The position numbers were made by a program, and so were the translations under genes. Positions 26,997 through 36,341 of a DNA stretch of 64,000 nt are shown one piece after another. The first letter of the stretch is position 1. Each line of letters starts with the position of its first letter. This stretch comes from Streptomyces sp. SCUT-3 (GTDB lineage: Bacteria; Actinomycetota; Actinomycetes; Streptomycetales; Streptomycetaceae): NCBI RefSeq assembly GCF_014083985.1, contig NZ_CP046907.1, positions 1,530,001 to 1,594,000 on the forward strand, in the 5' to 3' direction. The notes beneath the pieces are model-generated. The model was not told the origin of the DNA and did no database searches. It saw nothing but the letters and a program-made list of their open reading frames with translations.

Positions 26997-27287
26997 TCAG
27001 CCCCACATCGCCTTGTTGCGCGACTCGGTGGCCTGGTAGCTCTGCGCGGCCTGGTCGAGCGCCTTGGCGATCTGCTCCAGGGTCTGCTGCATCGACAGCG
27101 CCCGCTTGTCCCACTCGGCCTGCTTGGCCCGGTAGCTCTCCTGCGCGGAGCCCTCCCAGGTCGTGGCGATCTTCTTGACGCCGGCCTCGAGGTCGTCGAG
27201 CTGGTTCTTGATGCTGCTCGCCGTCTGCCGCACGTCGTTGGCGGCAGTGGAGATCGTGGAGAAATTGACGAGGATCTGCCCGGACAT
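26997..27287 (-). CDS. esxA: WXG100 family type VII substrate EsxA-like
   Basis: A 96-residue helix-turn-helix protein with the central WXG motif (TTWEGSAQESY, about residue 43). A YxxxE export signal sits near the C-terminus (SYQATESRN). Such proteins form dimers with their partner and are exported by EccC. It follows the other WXG100 gene by 63 bp, with a TGAGGAG site before its ATG. In Streptomyces EsxA and EsxB are the main known substrates of this system and affect sporulation. Assignment of A versus B here is by order and length only. Confidence 0.92.
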   Translation of the reverse strand: MSGQILVNFSTISTAANDVRQTASSIKNQLDDLEAGVKKIATTWEGSAQESYRAKQAEWDKRALSMQQTLEQIAKALDQAAQSYQATESRNKAMWG

Positions 27288-27350
27288 GATGTCTCCTCAG
27301 AAATTCTGCGCTGGATGGACCCGGACGCACGCAACCGCGTGCGCGGCGGA

Positions 27351-27671
27351 TCACCCGAACGGCGACGCCGCCGCGATGTTGTTGATCGCCGACTGCTGCT
27401 CGGCCTCGGACGCCGCGTAGTTCTTCGTCGTGGCGTCGATCGTTTCCTTGATGTCCAGCAGGATGTCGTTGATCTTGTTCGCGTCCTGGTTGACCTGGTT
27501 CTGAAGGTTGTTGTAGGCGGTGGCCGCCGAACCCTTCCAGCCCCCGGTGATCGTGTCGATCACCGTCTGCAGGCGCTTGATCTGACCCTGGATCGAGGAG
27601 TTGACCGACTGGATCCGGTTGCTGAAAGCAACCATCTCCTCCTCGGTCATCGTGAACTGCTGTCCGGCCAT
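27351..27671 (-). CDS. esxB: WXG100 family type VII substrate EsxB-like
   Basis: A 106-residue helical protein with a central WXG motif (GGWKGSAATAY, about residue 45). A YxxxE signal (NYAASEAEQQ) lies near the end. It is the first gene of the esxBA pair and has a good upstream promoter at 27767-27795. The pair is the likely heterodimeric substrate of the EccC motor. Confidence 0.92.
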   Translation of the reverse strand: MAGQQFTMTEEEMVAFSNRIQSVNSSIQGQIKRLQTVIDTITGGWKGSAATAYNNLQNQVNQDANKINDILLDIKETIDATTKNYAASEAEQQSAINNIAAASPFG

Positions 27672-27766
27672 GCTCGCTTGTCCCCCATGAGACGTAGAAA
27701 ACTTGGCTCCGCCCGCCCGGATCGCTCCGGGCGCCCGGTCGGCACCACCTGCCGATGCCGCTCCTT

Positions 27767-27795
27767 ACTCTAGCCACACCCACCCGCACCCCCAA
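27767..27795 (-). promoter_or_regulatory. Housekeeping-type promoter of esxBA
   Basis: On the minus strand TTGGGG (27795-27790) and TAGAGT (27772-27767) are separated by 17 bp, a good fit to the main sigma-factor consensus. It would give a leader of roughly 90 nt before esxB. The rest of the 455-bp gap between eccB and esxB holds a hairpin at 28079-28113 and no recognisable gene. Confidence 0.6.
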
Positions 27796-28078
27796 CAGGA
27801 GAGCGGCAGCTGTGACGCACCGATGACATTCCCATGAGAGCCCCCAACTGCCTCCCGCGGCAATCGGTTTGACCGGTGCTTTTTGCAGGGCTCGGGCAGG
27901 GGCCGGCCTGCCGGGGGCGGGGCTATCCGGCAGGCCGACGGCCGTGACGGCGACTTCCCGGAAGGGCTCCGCCTCCGGTCCTCCACGTTTTCTCCCCGAT
28001 CCCCTCACCCGCACCGCGGGGACCGCCGTAGACGTGCGGCAGGGACAGGACCGTGAGAGGGGAAGGAGCGGCGACGGC

Positions 28079-28113
28079 GGGTGCCGCCCCGGGGAGAACC
28101 CGGGGCGGCACCC
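28079..28113 (-). terminator. Hairpin after eccB
   Basis: Perfect 14-bp arms (28079-28092, 28100-28113) with loop GGAGAAC, 14 bp past the eccB stop. A clear intrinsic terminator candidate separating eccB from esxBA. Confidence 0.8.
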
Positions 28114-28126
28114 GGCGCCCGGCGCC

Positions 28127-29647
28127 TCAGGAGTTCTGCGGCTGCTTGGCGCTGTCGGTGTCCAGCTTCGGCCCCCTGGAGAGCAGTTCGGACCACACCT
28201 TGGGCACCGGAACCAGGCGGGTCTTCTCGTACCCGAGCCGGACCTGCGCCTCCCTCGTCTTGTCGTCGGCCTTGCCCGCGCCGCCGGCCTTGCTGTCGCC
28301 GTTGTTCGGCACCGAGTAGCGCAGACCGGTGTCCGTCACCAGGAAGACCAGGCCGACGTTCGGGTCCGAGCCGGTCACCTGCCGGAACAGCAGGCCGCTG
28401 CCGGGGGAGACGTAGGTGCTGTTGCCGCTCTGCACGACGTCCTCGGGGTAGTCCCGGCCGGCCCAGACGCTCATGAGGGGCCGCTTGGTCAGGGAGTTGT
28501 TCTCACCGTGGTAGACGCTGCAGGAGACCTTGCGCCCGTCCTCCTTGGTGACGTTGTTCGCCTGGACGACGGCCGGCTCGGGCCAGTCGACGTCGTCGAG
28601 GAAGGGTTCTCCCGGAGTGATGTCCTGGGCCGCGACCTTCACCGGCCTGGGGACCTGGCCGGAATAGAGCTCTTCCGTCTGCGGGCTGCCCAGGAGCAGC
28701 TGGGCGGTGAAGTCCGACACCGGCGCGACCCGGTCCTTGAGCACCACGTACTTGTGCGTCTTCGAGCCGGAGGGCGCCTCGAGCACCAGGCCGACCTTGG
28801 CGTACTCGGGGGCGAGGTTCGGCGCGTTCGACGTCTCGTTGGCGCCGTCGACCGGCGGGAAGTCGATGGGGAGGCCGGGGTTGAGGGTGCTCAGCCATTT
28901 GGCGGACACCGACTGCGGCTGGGCGCCCTCCTCGAAGACGACGCGGCGCAGCAGGTTCATGAACTTCGAGGACTGGTCCCGGCCCAGCCTGTGGGCCGTC
29001 CCCTTGGAGTCCACGAGGTACTCGGCGCCGTCCGGGCCCTTGACGAACAGGGCCTCGCGGTCGGTGAGGCTGTTCTTGTTCTTGACGACGAGCTTGCTGT
29101 CCTTCTCGTTGAGGACGAAGAGGGCCTTCTGGCTCTTCTGCCGGCCCTCGCCGCCCATCTGCTCGCACAGTGCCCAGTACTTGCGGGTCTCGGCGTCCTT
29201 GGCGTCCGGGAGCCGGTCGGGGGCGTAGGGGATCCCGATGGTGGCGCCGACCTTGATGCCGCTCTTGTCCAGTTCGGACTCGTTGACCTTGATGACGTCG
29301 AACTTGGACGGGTCGAGCAGGAGTTTGGCCGAGGCCAGGTTGAGCACCGGGTGGAGCTGCTTCTTGCCCTTGCCGCTCTTGAGGACCACGTAACGGGTGG
29401 TCGACTCGCTGCCGACGATGACCTTCGCGTTGGGGGTGTCCCAGCCCTTGGGCGCGCCGGGCTTGATCATTCCCCACGCGCCGAATCCGACGAGGACCAG
29501 CGTGCCGACGACGAGGCTGGGCATGACCGCCTTCAGCGGCCTCGGGGCGCCCTCCTCGGAACCGTGCGGGGACGGCTGCAGGAACGCGGCCACCGTGCGC
29601 CTGCGCGCGAAGGTGTATGCGTTGAGCTCATCCCTACGTGTTGCCAT
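28127..29647 (-). CDS. eccB: Type VII secretion protein EccB
   Basis: A 506-residue extracytoplasmic component of the ESX membrane complex. The canonical N-terminus MATRRDELNAYTFARRR is present. One transmembrane helix follows (about residues 43-62) and then a large external repeat domain with KVNESELDKSGIKVGATIGIPYAPD. ATG at 29647 gives the family N-terminus. It is divergent from eccE, 198 bp apart, a gap that should hold both promoters. Confidence 0.95.
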   Translation of the reverse strand: MATRRDELNAYTFARRRTVAAFLQPSPHGSEEGAPRPLKAVMPSLVVGTLVLVGFGAWGMIKPGAPKGWDTPNAKVIVGSESTTRYVVLKSGKGKKQLHPVLNLASAKLLLDPSKFDVIKVNESELDKSGIKVGATIGIPYAPDRLPDAKDAETRKYWALCEQMGGEGRQKSQKALFVLNEKDSKLVVKNKNSLTDREALFVKGPDGAEYLVDSKGTAHRLGRDQSSKFMNLLRRVVFEEGAQPQSVSAKWLSTLNPGLPIDFPPVDGANETSNAPNLAPEYAKVGLVLEAPSGSKTHKYVVLKDRVAPVSDFTAQLLLGSPQTEELYSGQVPRPVKVAAQDITPGEPFLDDVDWPEPAVVQANNVTKEDGRKVSCSVYHGENNSLTKRPLMSVWAGRDYPEDVVQSGNSTYVSPGSGLLFRQVTGSDPNVGLVFLVTDTGLRYSVPNNGDSKAGGAGKADDKTREAQVRLGYEKTRLVPVPKVWSELLSRGPKLDTDSAKQPQNS

Positions 29648-29845
29648 CGACGCGTCAACTCCCCGTGTGTCGCTGTGCTGTTGTGCGGGCCCCGCCCCGA
29701 CCGCAGGGCGACCGTGGCCGCGGGGCCCCCTACTATGCCGTGTGACGATCGCACCGTACGGTACGGGGTACCGCGATCTCGCCGCCAGCCGCAGCCGACG
29801 GACTGCGCGCGGCGGACCGACAAACAAGAGGGGTTGTTCCGGGGG

Positions 29846-31186
29846 ATGACCAGCGCGACCAGTTCCCGGCGCCGAAGCGGGGGACGCCGCCAGCAGCAAC
29901 CGCAGCACACCGGAGGGCAGGGGCAGCCGGAACCGCCCGGGCGGTCCTCCCGCCCCGGCACCGCGAGCCTGACCCTGTCCCGCCGTCCCGGGAGCATCGG
30001 CCCGGTACGGGTGCACCAGCTCATCGTGATCGAACTGGCCCTTGCGCTGCTGCTCGCGGCCTGGACGATCCATCCGCTGGCACTGGTTCCGGCCGCGATC
30101 GTGTCCGCCGCCCTGGTGCTGTTCTCCCTGCTGCGCAGGCGCAGCAGGCCGCTGCCCGAGTGGCTGGCCGCCGCCCGGGCGCTCCGCAACCGCCAGAAGC
30201 GCAACGCCGTTCCGGTCCCCCCTGGGACCGACCCCGGTTTCGCCCCGGCGGTCGAGTGCGAACCGGCCCTGCGCACCTACTCGTTCACCGACCGGCAGCA
30301 GCGCTCGGTCGGCCTGGTCGGTGACGGGACGTTCCTGACCGCGCTGGTGCAGGTCTCGGCCGGCGACGAGCCGCTGCGTCCGCAGCGCGGTTCGCGGCCG
30401 CTGCCGCTGGACCTGCTGCACGCCGTGCTCGAGGTGGACGACATCCGCCTGGCGTCGGTGCAGGTCGTCCAGCACACCCAGCCGGCGCCCGCCCCGCACC
30501 TGCCCGAGCAGGCGATGGCGGCCCGCTCCTACGCCCCGCTCCAGGCGCAGACGCAGACCCCCGGCCTGCGCCTGACCTGGGTGGCGCTCAAGCTCGACCC
30601 CGAGCTGTGCCCGGAGGCCGTCGAGGCACGCGGCGGCGGACTGCAGGGCGCGCGGCGGGCGGTGCTGCGCACGGCCGACCAGTTGGCCAGCCGCCTGGCC
30701 GGCGCGGGTTTCGAGGCCCACGTCCTGGACGAGCCGGAGATCGTCTCCGCGGTCGCCACCTCCACCTGCGTCAACCCCCTTGCGACCACGGCCGGTTCGG
30801 CCATGGACGGCAGCCGGTCCGCCCGCCGCACCTCGGAGACCACTCGTGCCTGGCGGTGCGACGACCGCTGGCACACCACCTACTGGGTGGGCCGGTGGCC
30901 CCAGTTGGGGTCCGTCGCCTCCCCCATGCCCGACCTGGTCAACCTGCTGACCTCCTCCCCCGCGCTGGCGAGCACGTTCGCGCTGACCCTGGCCCCCGGC
31001 AAGGGCACGGGTTCCGCCGCCGTCTCCGGATTCGTCCGGCTGACCGGCCGCAGTGAGAACGAACTGGTCGAGGCGAGGCGCCAGTTGGAGCGCCGGGCCG
31101 CCGCGGTCAAGCTCGGCCTGGTCCGGCTGGACCGCGAGCAGCTGCCCGGGATCCTTGCCACTCTGCCTCTGGGAGGTACCCGCTGA
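29846..31186 (+). CDS. eccE: Type VII secretion protein EccE
   Basis: A 446-residue membrane component of the ESX complex. A basic, Gln-rich N-terminus is followed by two adjacent transmembrane helices (about residues 56-95). A large domain then contains RTYSFTDRQQRSVGLVGDGTF and WRCDDRWHTTYWVGRWPQ, typical of actinobacterial EccE. The ATG at 29846 is used; a TTG four codons upstream is a poorer option. The stop overlaps the next start (TGATG), so it is coupled to the second EccE-like gene. Confidence 0.9.
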   Translation: MTSATSSRRRSGGRRQQQPQHTGGQGQPEPPGRSSRPGTASLTLSRRPGSIGPVRVHQLIVIELALALLLAAWTIHPLALVPAAIVSAALVLFSLLRRRSRPLPEWLAAARALRNRQKRNAVPVPPGTDPGFAPAVECEPALRTYSFTDRQQRSVGLVGDGTFLTALVQVSAGDEPLRPQRGSRPLPLDLLHAVLEVDDIRLASVQVVQHTQPAPAPHLPEQAMAARSYAPLQAQTQTPGLRLTWVALKLDPELCPEAVEARGGGLQGARRAVLRTADQLASRLAGAGFEAHVLDEPEIVSAVATSTCVNPLATTAGSAMDGSRSARRTSETTRAWRCDDRWHTTYWVGRWPQLGSVASPMPDLVNLLTSSPALASTFALTLAPGKGTGSAAVSGFVRLTGRSENELVEARRQLERRAAAVKLGLVRLDREQLPGILATLPLGGTR

Positions 31187-32022
31187 TGTCCGCGCCCACC
31201 TTCCGCACCTCCGTCCCCCAGCAGTCCGGGGGCGGCGGGTACGGCTACGCCGGCCCCGCCCAGGGACGGCCCCCGTACGCCGCGGGGCCCGCCGGGGCGG
31301 GTCCGGAGCAGCAGCGCAGGCGGCTGCGTCCCGCGTTCGGCCTGCTCGGTCCCAGGCGCGACCGTCATGTGCTGCCCTCGGAGCAGTTGGCGGCGCTGTC
31401 GCTGCCCGTCGGCGACGACGGGGTCGTCATCGGCGTGGACACCCACAACCAGCCGGCCGTGCTGGGGCTGAGCCGCCCGACCAGGCTGGACGTCCTGCTG
31501 GTCGGCGGCATGTGGCTGGCCCAGGTGGTGGCGCTGCGCGCCGCCGCGACCGGGGCCAGGGTCGCGGTCGAGACCGGCCGTCCCCAGGCGTGGACGCCGA
31601 TGGCCCAGGCGGCCGGCGGCGGGCAGCAGTGCGTGACGGTGCACCAGGTCGGCCGGGTGTCCCCGCAGGGGCCGTCGGTGGCCAGCCCGGTGCTGATCGT
31701 GCGGGACTGCGGCATCCGCCCTCCGCGGGGCCGGGTCGCCTCGGCGCCGTGGCAGTCGGTGCTGACCCTCCTGCCGTACCTGGGTCCGACGGCGCCCCGT
31801 CTGCTGAGCAACGCCGACCTGGTCGGCGTCCAGCGGGTGTCGCCGCAGGAGGCCGAGGTCATCGGGCGGATCATGGGCCTGCCCCGGGCCGAGGTGTCCG
31901 CGCTGTCCACCCTCGGCGACAACGTCACCCTCTGGTGCACCCGCAAGCACCGGCAGTTCGTCATGACGCAGCCGACGGACGCCGAGACCGGCCTGCTGGG
32001 CGCGGCACGGCGCGTGGACTGA
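31186..32022 (+). CDS. EccE-linked soluble type VII accessory protein
   Basis: A 278-residue protein without transmembrane helices. Residues 1-45 are Gly/Pro/Tyr-rich (GGGGYGYAGPAQGRPPY). A folded region follows that begins RHVLPSEQLAALSLPVGDDGVVIGVD and resembles the soluble C-terminal part found in EccE-associated proteins. It is coupled to eccE by a one-base overlap. No catalytic motif is visible. It may form the cytoplasmic part of the EccE module; that is inference from position and loose similarity. Confidence 0.8.
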   Translation: MSAPTFRTSVPQQSGGGGYGYAGPAQGRPPYAAGPAGAGPEQQRRRLRPAFGLLGPRRDRHVLPSEQLAALSLPVGDDGVVIGVDTHNQPAVLGLSRPTRLDVLLVGGMWLAQVVALRAAATGARVAVETGRPQAWTPMAQAAGGGQQCVTVHQVGRVSPQGPSVASPVLIVRDCGIRPPRGRVASAPWQSVLTLLPYLGPTAPRLLSNADLVGVQRVSPQEAEVIGRIMGLPRAEVSALSTLGDNVTLWCTRKHRQFVMTQPTDAETGLLGAARRVD

Positions 32023-32203
32023 CGCCCCGTCCGCGGAGGGCGGGGCGGGCCCGCGTGCGCCGCCCCACCTCCGGGGCGTCCCGGTGCCGCGCCCCTTTCC
32101 CCTTCCGGGCCCGGTCTTCACGGGTGCGCGGGAGCGGGGTCGGGGGCGGGGCGGTTCGCGGACGTGCCGGGAACAGGTCTGCCGTGCCCGTGGGGCAGGT
32201 GAC

Positions 32204-32266
32204 TAGGCTGTTCCGGTGAGCGGCAGGAGCACGGCACGGGGAGGCCGCCCGGTTCCCCGCCGGTGA
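32204..32266 (+). promoter_or_regulatory. Possible promoter and leaderless 16-codon upstream ORF before the EspI-like gene
   Basis: TAGGCT at 32204-32209 is a fair -10 with no strong -35. Seven bases after it a GTG at 32216 opens a 16-codon frame (VSGRSTARGGRPVPRR) ending at 32266, so it could be a leaderless leader peptide ahead of the GTG at 32363. The rest of the 340-bp gap shows a small GC hairpin (32023-32047) and no gene. Confidence 0.35.
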
Positions 32267-32362
32267 CCGGTCGACCGCAGCGCGCCGCATGCCCGGAGGC
32301 GGTGCGCCCCACCCGTGGACCTCGGCCGCCGCGGGCGAACCCTTTGGACCTGGAGGCACGTA

Positions 32363-35122
32363 GTGAACAGCGATCGGGACGACATCCGCGCCGGCGGCGC
32401 CGCCCCCGACGAGGATCGGTCCGACGCCGACCTCACGGGCGAGTTCACCATCGACTACACCCCACCGGCCTGGTACACCGAGAACGACAGTTCCTCGGGT
32501 GCGGGTGCACCGGCCGTCCAGGCCCCGCCGACGGGCCCGCCGATGCCCGTGACCGGCCCTGCCGGACCGGTCGGTGCGCCGTCCTGGACCGCGTCCGCCG
32601 AGCAGCAGGGGCAGCACGGACAGCCGCCCGCCGACGGCGGCGGGTACGGCTACCCGCAGGGCGGCGCGCCCGGGCAGACGGCTCCTCAGCAGCCCTCCGC
32701 GGCCCCGGTTCCCGACGGCCCCCCGGGTTTCCCGGTGCTGAACCCCGTCGACGCCCCCGAGGCGCCGACGCCTCCTGGACCGCCCGCCCCCGGGCCCGCC
32801 GCACCGCACGCCGCGCCCGGACCCGTGGCACAGACCCCCGCGGCGCAGGCCCCCGATGCGCAGGCGTCCGAGGAGCCCGCACCGCACGGCGCGCAGGCGC
32901 CGGACTCCGTCGCGGCCCCCGGCGGCACCGGGGGCGACGGCGCCTCCGACACCCCTGCCGCGCAGGGACCGGACGCCGCCGACGACGCGCACTCCCCCGG
33001 GGCCGGCGGACACCCCGGCCAGGCGGGCGGCTCCCACGCTCCCGGAGTGCCGTCGCCTGCCGCGCCCGCTCCCGAGGGGGCGTTGGACGCCGGTGCCCCG
33101 GCCGCCGGTCCGGCGGGTGCTCCCGGTCCCGGCGCCCCCGGTGCGGGCGCCCCGGTTCCCGGGCAGGGGTGGGCGGCCGCGCCGCAGCAGGGCGGGCCCG
33201 CCGCGCCCCCGCCCCCGCCCCACGGCTCCCTCCCCCCGCTGCCGCCGGAGTACCGTCCCGCGCAGCCGCCCCACGGGAACCAGGCGGCTCCCGGTGTGCC
33301 GAACCAGCCCCAGGCGCCCGGCGGGTACGGCTACCCGCAGCAGGCACCGCCCGCCCAGGCCCCGTACGGCGCGCCCGCGCAGGCCCCCGTTCCCGGCCAG
33401 CAGCAGGCGCCCGGCGGCTACGGCTACCCGCCGCCCCACCAGCACCCGCAGAGCGCCCCGATGCCTCCCGGTGTGCCGAACCAGCCCCAGGCGCCCGGCG
33501 GGTACGGCTACCCGCAGCAGGCACCGCCCGCCCAGGCCCCGTACGGCGCGCCCGCGCAGGCCCCCGCCCCGGGGGTCCCGGGGCAGACGCCGATGCCTCC
33601 GGCGGCCAACGCGCCGATGCCCCCGTACTCCGGGGACGGGCCGGCGCAGCAGCAGCCGATGCCCGGCGGCTACGGCTATCCGCAGCCCGGCGCCGGGCAG
33701 CAGCACCCGTCCGCCCAGCAGCCCCCGCAGCAGCCCCAGTCCGCGCAGCCGTACCCGCAGCCCCAGGCGTACGCCCAGCCGCAGGCGCAGCCCCAGCCGC
33801 CCGCCGACCCGCGCAGCGGGGCCGCCTGGCCGTCCGCCCCGCAGGGACCGGGCAGCGAGGCCCCCCAGCGGACCGTGCACGGGGCGCCGCTGGGCTACAA
33901 CGCCGCGGTGGAGCTGTCCTCGGACCGGCTGCTGCGCCAGCAGCCCAAGGCGCGCAAGAACAACGTGGCGCCGCGGTTCAAGCTGGGCGGCAAGGCCGCG
34001 GAGGCCGAGCGCCAGCGCAAGCTCGACCTCATCCGCACCCCCGTGATGTCGTGCTACCGGATCGCGGTGATCAGCCTCAAGGGCGGTGTGGGCAAGACGA
34101 CGACCACCACCGCCCTGGGGTCGACGCTGGCGACCGAGCGCCAGGACAAGGTGGTGGCGATCGACGCGAACCCCGACGCCGGAACGCTCGGCCGCCGGGT
34201 GCGCCGCGAGACGGGCGCGACCATCCGCGACCTGGTGCAGGCCATCCCGCACCTGCACAGCTACATGGACATCCGCCGGTTCACGTCGCAGATGCCCTCG
34301 GGCCTGGAGATCGTGGCCAACGACGTGGACCCGGCTGTGTCGACGACCTTCAACGACGCGGACTACCGCCAGGTCATCGACGTCCTGGGCAGGCAGTACC
34401 CGATCATCCTGACCGACTCGGGCACGGGCCTGCTCTACAGCGCCATGCGCGGGGTGCTGGACCTGGCCGACCAGCTGATCATCATCTCGACGCCCTCGGT
34501 GGACGGGGCGAGCAGCGCGAGCACCACCCTGGACTGGCTGACCGCCCACGGGTACGCGGACCTGGTCCAGCGGAGCATCACGGTCATCTCCGGGGTCCGC
34601 GAGACCGGAAAGATGATCAAGGTCGAGGACATCGTGTCGCACTTCGAGACCCGCTGCCGCGGTGTCGTGGTGGTGCCCTTCGACGAGCACCTGGCGGCCG
34701 GTGCCGAGGTCGACCTGAACATGATGCGACCCAAGACCCGGGAGTCCTACTTCAACCTCGCCGCGATGGTGGCCGAGGACTTCGCCCGTACCCAGCAGGC
34801 CCAGGGCGGGTGGGGCGGCGACGGCCCGGGGGCCGGGCAGCAGGTGCCCCAGCAGGGCGGCTACCCCCAGCAGGCGGGCTACCCGCAGCAGGGCGGCTAC
34901 CCGCAGCAGGGCCGGCCGGGAGCCCACCCCTACCCGCCGCAGCAGGGCGGGCAGCCGCAGCCCGGCCAGGGCTGGAACCAGCAGCCGGGGCAGGACGGCG
35001 GGTACGGCTACCCGCAGCAGGCGGCTCCGCCCGGCCAGAACCAGCCGGCCCAGCCGGCCCAGCCGGCCCAGCCGCAGCCGGGGTACATCCCGCCGGGCTG
35101 GCAGCAGCCCCCGCAGCAGTAG
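32363..35122 (+). CDS. EspI-like protein: disordered Pro/Gly/Gln-rich N-terminus plus MinD/ParA ATPase
   Basis: A 919-residue protein with GTG start and a perfect GGAGG seven bases upstream. Residues 1-500 are Pro/Ala/Gly/Gln-rich with repeated GGYGYPQ modules. Residues 555-805 are a MinD/ParA-type ATPase with the deviant Walker [11 protein letters not shown] (about 573) and [20 protein letters not shown]. Residues 815-919 are again Gln/Gly/Pro repeats (GGYPQQ). The architecture matches mycobacterial EspI, an ESX-1 accessory ATPase with a Pro-rich N-terminus. Its place as last gene of the locus supports that. The role (regulation, recruitment or positioning of the secretion complex) is inference. 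Confidence 0.9.
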   Translation: MNSDRDDIRAGGAAPDEDRSDADLTGEFTIDYTPPAWYTENDSSSGAGAPAVQAPPTGPPMPVTGPAGPVGAPSWTASAEQQGQHGQPPADGGGYGYPQGGAPGQTAPQQPSAAPVPDGPPGFPVLNPVDAPEAPTPPGPPAPGPAAPHAAPGPVAQTPAAQAPDAQASEEPAPHGAQAPDSVAAPGGTGGDGASDTPAAQGPDAADDAHSPGAGGHPGQAGGSHAPGVPSPAAPAPEGALDAGAPAAGPAGAPGPGAPGAGAPVPGQGWAAAPQQGGPAAPPPPPHGSLPPLPPEYRPAQPPHGNQAAPGVPNQPQAPGGYGYPQQAPPAQAPYGAPAQAPVPGQQQAPGGYGYPPPHQHPQSAPMPPGVPNQPQAPGGYGYPQQAPPAQAPYGAPAQAPAPGVPGQTPMPPAANAPMPPYSGDGPAQQQPMPGGYGYPQPGAGQQHPSAQQPPQQPQSAQPYPQPQAYAQPQAQPQPPADPRSGAAWPSAPQGPGSEAPQRTVHGAPLGYNAAVELSSDRLLRQQPKARKNNVAPRFKLGGKAAEAERQRKLDLIRTPVMSCYRIAVISLKGGVGKTTTTTALGSTLATERQDKVVAIDANPDAGTLGRRVRRETGATIRDLVQAIPHLHSYMDIRRFTSQMPSGLEIVANDVDPAVSTTFNDADYRQVIDVLGRQYPIILTDSGTGLLYSAMRGVLDLADQLIIISTPSVDGASSASTTLDWLTAHGYADLVQRSITVISGVRETGKMIKVEDIVSHFETRCRGVVVVPFDEHLAAGAEVDLNMMRPKTRESYFNLAAMVAEDFARTQQAQGGWGGDGPGAGQQVPQQGGYPQQAGYPQQGGYPQQGRPGAHPYPPQQGGQPQPGQGWNQQPGQDGGYGYPQQAAPPGQNQPAQPAQPAQPQPGYIPPGWQQPPQQ
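33288..33566 (+). repeat. Two identical 102-bp direct repeats inside the EspI-like gene
   Basis: 33288-33389 and 33465-33566 read the same base for base and are 177 bp apart start to start. They encode two copies of a 34-residue module with [19 protein letters not shown] followed by [10 protein letters not shown]. Perfect identity in a fast-drifting linker points to recent duplication or gene conversion. Confidence 0.9.
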
Positions 35123-35133
35123 GGGCCGCGCAC

Positions 35134-35179
35134 GAAGCGGTGAGGGGGAGGGCCGGCCGGCCCTCCCCCTCACCGCTTC
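35134..35179. terminator. Perfect 46-bp palindrome
   Basis: Arms of 23 bases meet without spacer at CCGGCCGG. It lies between the end of the EspI-like gene (35122) and the convergent end of ribF (35201), so it serves both. Confidence 0.85.
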
Positions 35180-35200
35180 ACGGGGTGCGTCGCCTCCGGG

Positions 35201-36160
35201 TCACCGCGGACCGTCGTAGGCGTCGACGAGTTCGCGGGAGCGCTTGACGTCGTCCGCCATGCTCTCCAGCAACGCCTCGACCGTGTCGAACTTCTCCATG
35301 CCGCGCAGGCGGGCGAGGAAGTCGACGGCCACGTGCAGGCCGTACAGGTCCAGGCCGACCCGGTCGATGGCGTAGGCCTCGACGGTGCGGGCGGTGCCGT
35401 CGAAGGTCGGGTTGGTGCCGACCGAGATCGCCGCCGGCATCGACTCCCCGTCCACGACCAGCCAGCCGGCGTAGACGCCGTCGGCGGGGATCGCGGTGTG
35501 GGGCAGGGTCTCCACGTTGGCGGTGGGGTAGCCCAAGTCGCGTCCGCCGCGGCCCGCCCCGCGCACCACGACGCCCTCCACCCGGTGCGGCCGGCCCAGG
35601 ACCTCCCGGGCCCCGGCCATGTCGCCCTCGGCCACCAGGCGCCGGGCGAGCGTGGAGGAGAACGGGTCGCCCCCGCCGGCCTCGCCCCTGACGAACAGGT
35701 CGACGGCCTCGACCTCGTAGTCGTACTTCAGGCCGAGCGCGGACAGGAAGTCGATGTCGCCGGCGGCCTTGTGGCCGAACCTGAAGTTGGGGCCCTCGAC
35801 CACCACCCGCGCGTGCAGCGCGTCCACCAGGACGGTGCGGACGAAGTCGCCCGCGGAGAGCTGGGAGAACTCGGCCGTGAACGGCAGGATCAGCAGCGCG
35901 TCCACGCCGAGCCCGGCCGTCAGCTCGGCCCGCCGGTGGTGCGCCGCGAGCAGCGGGGGGTGGCTGCCGGGCCGGACGACCTCGCTGGGGTGCGGGTCGA
36001 AGGTGACCACGACGCAGGGAATGCCGAGCTCCCGCGCCCGCTCGACCGCCCGGCCGATGATCAGCTGGTGGCCGCGGTGCACACCGTCGTAGGAACCGAT
36101 GGTGACGACGCTCCGTCCCCAGTCACCGGGAACGTCCTCCAAGCCCCGCCAGCGCTGCAC
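35201..36160 (-). CDS. ribF: Bifunctional riboflavin kinase / FAD synthetase
   Basis: Makes FMN and FAD from riboflavin. The 319-residue protein has an N-terminal nucleotidyltransferase domain with TIGSYDGVHRGHQ (HxGH-like site) and VVVTFDPHPSEV. A C-terminal riboflavin kinase domain contains LGYPTANVETLPHTAIPADGVYAGWL. GTG at 36160 (VQRWRGLED) has GAGGAG eight bases upstream and gives the usual N-terminus; the longer frame to 36241 is not needed. It is last in the rimP-to-ribF series, as in many actinobacteria. Confidence 0.95.
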   Translation of the reverse strand: MQRWRGLEDVPGDWGRSVVTIGSYDGVHRGHQLIIGRAVERARELGIPCVVVTFDPHPSEVVRPGSHPPLLAAHHRRAELTAGLGVDALLILPFTAEFSQLSAGDFVRTVLVDALHARVVVEGPNFRFGHKAAGDIDFLSALGLKYDYEVEAVDLFVRGEAGGGDPFSSTLARRLVAEGDMAGAREVLGRPHRVEGVVVRGAGRGGRDLGYPTANVETLPHTAIPADGVYAGWLVVDGESMPAAISVGTNPTFDGTARTVEAYAIDRVGLDLYGLHVAVDFLARLRGMEKFDTVEALLESMADDVKRSRELVDAYDGPR

Positions 36161-36303
36161 TGTGACCGCTCCTCGCCCGAACCCGTTGTCCGATTCTGAT
36201 CCCTGCACCTGTTGCACGAGGTGCAGGTCCAAGACTGCCATGCCGGGCCCCGGAGCCCGGCACCGGCACCGGCGGCACCCGCGGGGCGGCCGTGGAACGG
36301 CCG

Positions 36304-36338
36304 CCGCAGGACGCGCCGGGCCGCGGCGCGTCCTGCGG
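36304..36338 (-). terminator. Hairpin after truB
   Basis: Perfect 15-bp arms (36304-36318 and 36324-36338) around GGCCG, three bases beyond the truB stop. It separates truB from ribF, which therefore may have its own promoter. Confidence 0.75.
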
Positions 36339-36341
36339 GCC

